This document shows positions 58,701-64,000 of a stretch of 64,000 nucleotides of DNA, piece after piece. The first letter of the stretch is position 1, and each line of letters starts with the position of its first letter. The position numbers and the translations under genes were made by a program. The notes under the pieces were generated by a model. The model ran no database searches and was not told where the DNA came from. It saw only the letters and a list, made by a program, of their open reading frames with translations. The DNA is from Fistularia commersonii (Eukaryota; Chordata; Actinopteri; Syngnathiformes; Fistulariidae), in contig JBBMNZ010000001.1 of assembly GCA_037954325.1 (NCBI GenBank), forward strand, positions 5,324,374 through 5,388,373, in the 5' to 3' direction.

Positions 58701-61651
58701 ATTTTGATTTCAGTATTCCCTGATATTTTGTGCAAACGCAACGCTCATCCAGGTGGCTAAGAGTCCCTGTCTCCTCTTTCAAGTCAAATCAGATTTTATT
58801 GGTAGCGCGCTGAATCACAGCAAAGTTGTCTGATGACACTTTCCGTGTAGAGCAGGTCTACGGTTTTTAAAATGACTGACAGAAACCCAACATTCCCCCA
58901 TGAGCGAGCTCTTGGCGAGGAAACATTGCCTTTTACTGGACGGATCCCAGCTCAATTTGGGCGTCAACCAACGTGGATTCCCCAAAGCTGAACAAATCAT
59001 GTAATTTACGTTCAGGTTAAGGATTTGTGCACGGAGTCGTGCGCGGGGTCTCGGGCAGGGTGAAATTCCGACCCCGTCGAGCAGAAAGTCGGGTCAAATT
59101 GTGGGTGTTTTTACAAGCAAAGCCGATAAAAGCAGACGCGTTGCCTTTCCTGATGGCCTTATTTTCTTGTGCTTGGCAGCTCACTCTGGCGCCAAAGGCC
59201 CTGCCGCCATCTTTGGTCAGTGCCGATTTTGCCGCCAACCAACTCTCGAGGATCTACCCCTACACGTTCGGACAAAAGCCGAAACTGAAGTATGAGCGCG
59301 CTTTCCTGTCGCATCGCCCCGTCCCTGTCCCCTGCTGTCGACCCGCGTTTCATTCCCCGCCTTGCTTGTGACCCACAGGTCGGTGTATCTCCACAACAAC
59401 AAGCTGACGGACGCGGGGCTCCCCGATCACATGTTCAATGGCTCCAGCAGCCTGGAGATTCTCACCATGTCCAGCAACTTCTTGCGGACGGTGCCCGGAA
59501 ACCTGCCGCCCTCTCTTTACCGCCTCCATTTGAAGGTCCGTCCCGCTGCGCTTGGACACCATCCCGGGAGATTTGTGCGTTTTCATGTGCTCTTACGGCA
59601 TTTCGAGTCATCTCAGTGTCGCTCCTGTTCTTTCAGAGTAACAAACTGGAGAAAATTCCAGCGGGGGCCTTCGACAACCTGCCGAACCTTAGGGAGCTGT
59701 ACCTGCAAAACAACCTCCTGAGCAACGAGGGAATGAACAATGAGACTTTTAGGTGGGGAAAACAACAAAATATTCGCAAACTGGACCGAAATGCAAATAA
59801 CGGCAACGTGCGTTTGCCAAGCCAACTTCATTGATTGTTCTGCATTTTCAAGCGAGGGCAGGATGGCGGCGTCCACTCGACACGTGAGGAGACGACCCAT
59901 TCGGGATTTTGGTGACTTCTTCTCTCTGTCTCTTGCCTGGCAGCTACCTGAGTAGTCTAGAGTGTCTGGACCTGTCAAACAACAACCTCAGCGTCATGCC
60001 CAGGGGCCTGCCGCGCAATCTGGTGCTGCTACACCTGGAGAAGAATTCCATCCGCAGCATCCCCGGAGATGCGCTCACATCTGCCCGAAACCTGGAGTAT
60101 CTGCTGCTCCACAACAACAAGCTCCGCTCTCGTTCCATCCACCCGTTTGCGTTCCAGGTACATTCGTCCTTCTCCTTCGTCTTTGTTTTTAAGAATACAC
60201 CTGAGGAACCGCTTTGGAGTCTTTGTTTGTGTTCTCAAAGGGCTTGAAGAAGCTGCACACCATTCACATATACAACAATTTGCTGGAGAGGGTTCCCCGT
60301 GGTTTGCCTCGCCGGGCCAAGACCATAATGCTGCTTCACAACCTAATCTCTGAAATCGGGCGCAACGACCTGGCCCTGCTCTACAACGTGACGGAGCTCA
60401 ACCTCAGCTACAACAAGTTGACCAATGCCAAAATGCACCGCGACGCCTTCAGGAAGCTGCGCGTCCTGGAGACCCTGGACCTGTCAGGGAACGGCCTGCA
60501 CTCGGTGCCGCAGGGCCTCCCCCGCAGCCTGCACGTGCTGGAAATCAAGAACAACCATCTGGCCTCCATACCAGAGGGGGCGCTTATGGGTATGGTGAAG
60601 CTGCAGAAGCTGATGCTGAGTGAAAACCAACTGAAGCTCAACTCCATCTACCAGGGTGCATGGATGGAGCTGCCTGCTCTCACAGTGAGTGTTGCATCCT
60701 CGACGACGCGTGCACATCCATCATACCAGGGGTTAGCGGTCCAGCTACAGTTAAAGTCCGAGCACCACCCACTGTTTAACGCTATGAGCGTAGAAGTTCC
60801 TACACCCAATCTAAAAATTTTAGATTTTGACAGACTTGCAGCGTTGGTTGGGTGGTCTCCTTGTAGCAACAAATTGTACGATGAGTAGCGGTTTCGGCAC
60901 CTTTTTGCAATGCTACGGTTACCGATGGTACACGAAGCTAACCCCCAAGGTATCCTGCTGTGATCGTTTTCTGCGCTATGTGACTTTAGCCGATTTACCA
61001 TTGGGGCTACTCCGGTTCTTCGAATGAAAAGACTGCAGATACAGCAAACACAAGACTTGTCGAATGAACATGAGCAGCACTGGTCTTTTTGTTCTCGTGA
61101 TGTGTCGGGCTTCGGGACGGTCGGGGAGGGGAGCGGTGGTGACGGAGAATCCAGGAACTGACACACATTTGGTTTCGGTTTGGCCGGCGCAGATTGTTTG
61201 CTTTTTTTTTTTTTTTTTTTTTTCTGTAATCCCGTATAATCTTTTCCATTTTTTTCCCCCTGCACTGTATGGCTGCGCTCCAGCTTTTCAGCCAGAAACA
61301 GTTTAATGTGCTTATCGGTCATTATTTCCGTGATATCGAATGACGGCCGGAATTTATTGTCACCTCCTGCTCACCCACGGCTACTATCCAGGTCTTGACC
61401 CCAGAGCGGACGAAACAAAGATGCCGAAGTCTCCGAGAAATTGTCGTCTTTACACGATAAGCCATAAACCAGACTCCTATTGTTGCATCTTTGTGATCCC
61501 AGACTCTGGACCTGTCCAGTAACCAGCTGTCTCACATCCCCTCGGACCTGCCGGAGTCCCTGGAGTACCTTCACCTGCAGAGCAACCGCATCTCCAGTAT
61601 CTCCGCGGCGGCATTTGAAGGCACCCCGAATATCAAGGGCATATACTTGCG
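55770..61651 (+). CDS. PODN: Podocan (3' end outside the window)
   Basis: Podocan is a secreted small leucine-rich proteoglycan of the extracellular matrix that binds collagen and dampens smooth-muscle growth. Nine coding exons seen: 55770-56030, 56130-56223, 58481-58545, 59180-59289, 59379-59535, 59637-59752, 59944-60157, 60241-60684 and 61503-61651, all in phase. The N-terminus has a signal peptide (hydrophobic VLSVLLWAWTLV) and the Cys cluster CPADCSCTAEGAVDC that caps the repeats. Many LRRs follow, for example LETLNLQNNWL, LAYLYLANNK, VYLHNNKLTDAGLPDHMFNG, LYLQNNLLSNEGMNNETF, LECLDLSNNNL, LLHLEKNSIRSIPGDAL, LNLSYNKLTNAKMHRDAF and LEYLHLQSNRI. The last exon with the C-terminal cap is not found and should lie to the right. 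The start may be 55770 or the in-frame ATG at 55794, which leaves a tighter signal peptide. PODN next to SCP2 agrees with mammals and argues against PODNL1. Confidence 0.93.
56549..56806 (+). repeat. 47-bp minisatellite in PODN intron 2
   Basis: Repeats of the pattern 'aggatgtggataataa' followed by 'acagtaaataacagtaaactgt'-like text. Unit starts at 56574 and 56621 are 47 bases apart, and 56702 and 56749 are again 47 apart. The middle interval is longer by partial duplication. Confidence 0.85.
56807..58480. other. Remainder of PODN intron 2
   Basis: Holds an L2/SINE-like piece (56878-56990), T and A runs (57680 and 57760) and a short CACACCCACA stretch (58015-58045). No exon seen between the exons at 56130 and 58481; the LRR text joins directly. 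Confidence 0.5.
58783..58945 (+). repeat. Teleost interspersed repeat copy
   Basis: In PODN intron 3: 'tgaatcacagcaaagttg', 'gtagagcaggtctacgg', 'acagaaacccaac' and 'cccccatgagcgagc', the same family as 34678-34800. Confidence 0.65.
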
Positions 61652-62386
61652 GTGAGCGGCTGGTTTCATTGCCTTGCTTTGTTAGTCACGAAGACGGTTG
61701 CTGTTCCAGCGGCTCCTCAAGGGGCGTGGGGATTCACCGCTGCTCCTTCAGGGCCACTGTGAGGAAGGATTCCTGGATTCCTCTCCCTCTTCTCGACCGC
61801 TTTTCATGAGAGAAAAGCGGTTCTTGATTTGTGAAGCTCCATCTGCTGTGGGTTCTTCTATAAAAGTAACGACGGGTCCGTTTTTACAACTCATAGTAAT
61901 ACTCGACACGCAAAGTCTCAGAGATGAGGCTGTTAGATGCGGCTCGGCGTCGCTGTAGCTTAGCATGAGGACGGAAAAACACGGCACAAAAACACGAAAA
62001 TTAGAACCGTGGTTCCTCGAGGAGCTATACGCGTTTTTGGATTGGCCACTTCATTAGATATCTGGATTAGAAAACCAGTTTAAAAATGGTCCGTACGTTC
62101 ATTGAGGAGTCTTATCTGTCCAGAGATGTGATTGCTTTGACATCTAGCCTGCAGATTAAGCCCCGTCTCTCACCGAACGACTGCTGTTTTTTGTTTCGTG
62201 AGTCATTGGGGTTGTGACTCCAGCAAACCTCTTCTGGTTCAGCTGTGTTGAGATGGTTCAGTCGGCAATGTCAGAACAGACCTCCCTGGTCAATCACGAT
62301 TACAGTGGCAACATCACTGAAAATCCTCTTTGGGATGTATCACTGTATAGATTAAGCAGGATAGGAAGTTTGGCACAAATAACAGA

Positions 62387-63492
62387 CACTATAAGGCCAA
62401 AAGTATTCGCTCACCTGCCTTGACTCACATAAGTGACATCCCATTCCTAATCCACAGGGTTCAATATGACGTCGGCCCACCTTTTGCTGCTATAATTTCT
62501 TCAACTCTTCTGGTCCACAAGGCTCGGGAGTGTGTTTATGGGAATTTTTAACCATTCTTCCAGAAGCGCATTTGTGAGGTCACACATGATGTCGGATGAG
62601 AAGGCCCGGCTCTCAGTCTCCGCTCTAATTCATCCCAAAGGTGTTCTATCGGGTTAAGAACAGGACTCTGTGCAGGCCTGTCAACTTCATCCACACCAGA
62701 CTCTGTCATCCATGTCGTGCTTCGTGCACTGGTGCACGGTCGTGTTGGAAAAGGAAGGGGCCAGCTCCAAATTGTTCCCACAAAGTCGGGAGCATGGAAT
62801 TGTCCAAAATGTCTTGGTATGCTGGAGCTTTCAGAGTTCCTTTGACTGGAGCTAAAGGGCCAAGCCCAGCTCCTGAAAAACAAGCCCACACCATAATCCC
62901 CCCTCCACCAAACTTCACACTTGCAGCCAAACCCAGACTCATCCATCGGATTGCCAGATGGAGAAGCGCGATTCGTCACTCCAGAGAGCACGCCTCCACC
63001 GCTCTAGAGCCAGTGGCGGCATGCTTTACAACCACTGCATCCGACACTTTTCATTGCTTTTGGTGACGTGTGGCTCGGATGCAGCTGCTCGGCCTTGGAA
63101 ACCCATTCTATCGAGCTCCCTGCGCACTGTTCTTGAGCTGATCTGAAGGCCACATGAAGTTTGGAGGTTTGTAGCCATTGCCTCTGCAGAAAGTTGGGGA
63201 CCTCTTTGCACTATGCACCTCAGCATCCGCGAAACCGCTTCCGTCAGTTTACGTGGTCTACCACTTCATGGCTGAGTTGTCATGTTCTTATTATACAGTT
63301 GACAGTTGGATTTGTTGCACGGGCGGCATTCTATCACAGTTCCATGCTGGAATTCACCGAGCTCCTGAGCGCGACCCATTCCTGTTTGTAAAAACAGTCT
63401 GCATGCTTAGGAGCTTGATTTTATACACCTGTGGCCATGAAAGTGATTGGAACACCTGATTCCGTTGAGCAAATACTTTTGGCCATACAGTG
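62387..63492 (-). mobile_element. Tc1/mariner DNA transposon, defective
   Basis: The ends are inverted repeats: 'cactataaggccaaaagtat' at the left and 'atacttttggccatacagtg' at the right. On the minus strand it encodes pieces of a Tc1 transposase: the helix-turn-helix end with SSRTVRRELDRMGFQGRAAA (63060-63160), then KFGGGGIMVWACFSGAGLGP, FLFQHDRAPVH and a DELERRLRAGPSH tail (down to about 62590). Frame changes and a missing segment around the first catalytic Asp make it non-functional. It sits downstream of the last PODN exon seen, presumably in an intron. Confidence 0.9.
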
Positions 63493-63629
63493 TAGCTAAC
63501 ATAGCTCACAGAGAGATTTCAAAATAAAATCCCCGGTAGATGTCTCAGAATCCTAGATAGCATTGCCACAGTAACCACTTGCTCTGGCCACAAGAGAACT
63601 TTGATAATATATTAAAAAAAATATATATA

Positions 63630-63706
63630 ATATGCTGCTCAAAATATAAAGGGAACACTTGGAGTTTCATTGTGTTGTTTAAGTGTTCCCTTTATTTTTT
63701 GCACAC
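63630..63706. mobile_element. Short fold-back element
   Basis: 'gctcaaaatataaagggaacactt' and 'aagtgttccctttattttttgc' are inverted copies around a short centre. These are the terminal repeats of a fish DNA transposon with almost all the interior deleted. Confidence 0.75.
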
Positions 63707-64000
63707 TGTAAAAAAAAAAAACAACTTTTCAACCCTGGTATAGCATTAGCAAAGAGGCATGGCAACCTAGGCTAAAGCAGAAATATGTCGAAAAAAAAAA
63801 AGAAAAACATCAGCTGTCACCATGAATAGAGATTGAAAACAAAGACTCCAGTTCTGATAAACTCCTTATCGTATTTCTTTGGCGTGCAGCTGAGGTTTAG
63901 ATCAAATCAATTGTTTATTTTATCCACTTACAATAGCAGAGTGATGATTGGCTGGAATGTGTTGAGACTGAGAACCATGCTGCGGTTGGACTAAAACGCC

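Overview
The window is vertebrate nuclear DNA, almost certainly from a ray-finned (teleost) fish with a compact genome. The genes are split by short GT-AG introns, the proteins read as vertebrate orthologues, dinucleotide microsatellites are abundant, and the interspersed repeats (Tc1, hAT-like, CR1/Rex1-like and RTE-like LINEs, L2/SINE-like fragments) are typical of fish.

Layout from left to right: MED8 (minus, 3' end cut off or alternatively terminated), ALDH9A1 (minus, 11 coding exons, complete), an intergenic stretch holding a decayed duplicate of part of ALDH9A1, TMCO1 (minus, 7 exons) head-to-head with UCK2 (plus, 7 exons), an uninterrupted 545-codon AATF gene (minus) tail-to-tail with UCK2, a LINE graveyard with a nested insertion, MAGOH (plus, 5 exons) tail-to-tail with CPT2 (minus, 5 exons), a stand-alone sterol-carrier SCP2 gene (plus, 5 exons, no thiolase part), a degraded CR1/Rex1-like LINE, a microsatellite- and transposon-rich stretch, and PODN (podocan, plus, at least 9 exons, running off the right edge). 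All exon boundaries given were read by eye from splice signals, and the reading frames close across every junction.

The genes do not form a pathway. They are a syntenic block: from general knowledge of the human genome, ALDH9A1-TMCO1-UCK2 sit together on 1q24, MAGOH-CPT2-SCP2-PODN on 1p32, MED8 on 1p34, while AATF is a many-exon gene on 17q12. The intronless AATF lies exactly between the two ancestral blocks, which makes it the most interesting gene here: a candidate retrogene that may have replaced its parent.

Other items worth attention are two adjacent near-perfect hairpins in an SCP2 intron, palindromic RFX X-box-like motifs, four good CTCF-like motifs including a convergent pair around CPT2, an unidentified 129-bp exon-like open frame near 48.7 kb, and two inverted copies of one retroelement, both with a hexanucleotide tail. 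I saw no convincing tRNA, rRNA or snRNA gene.
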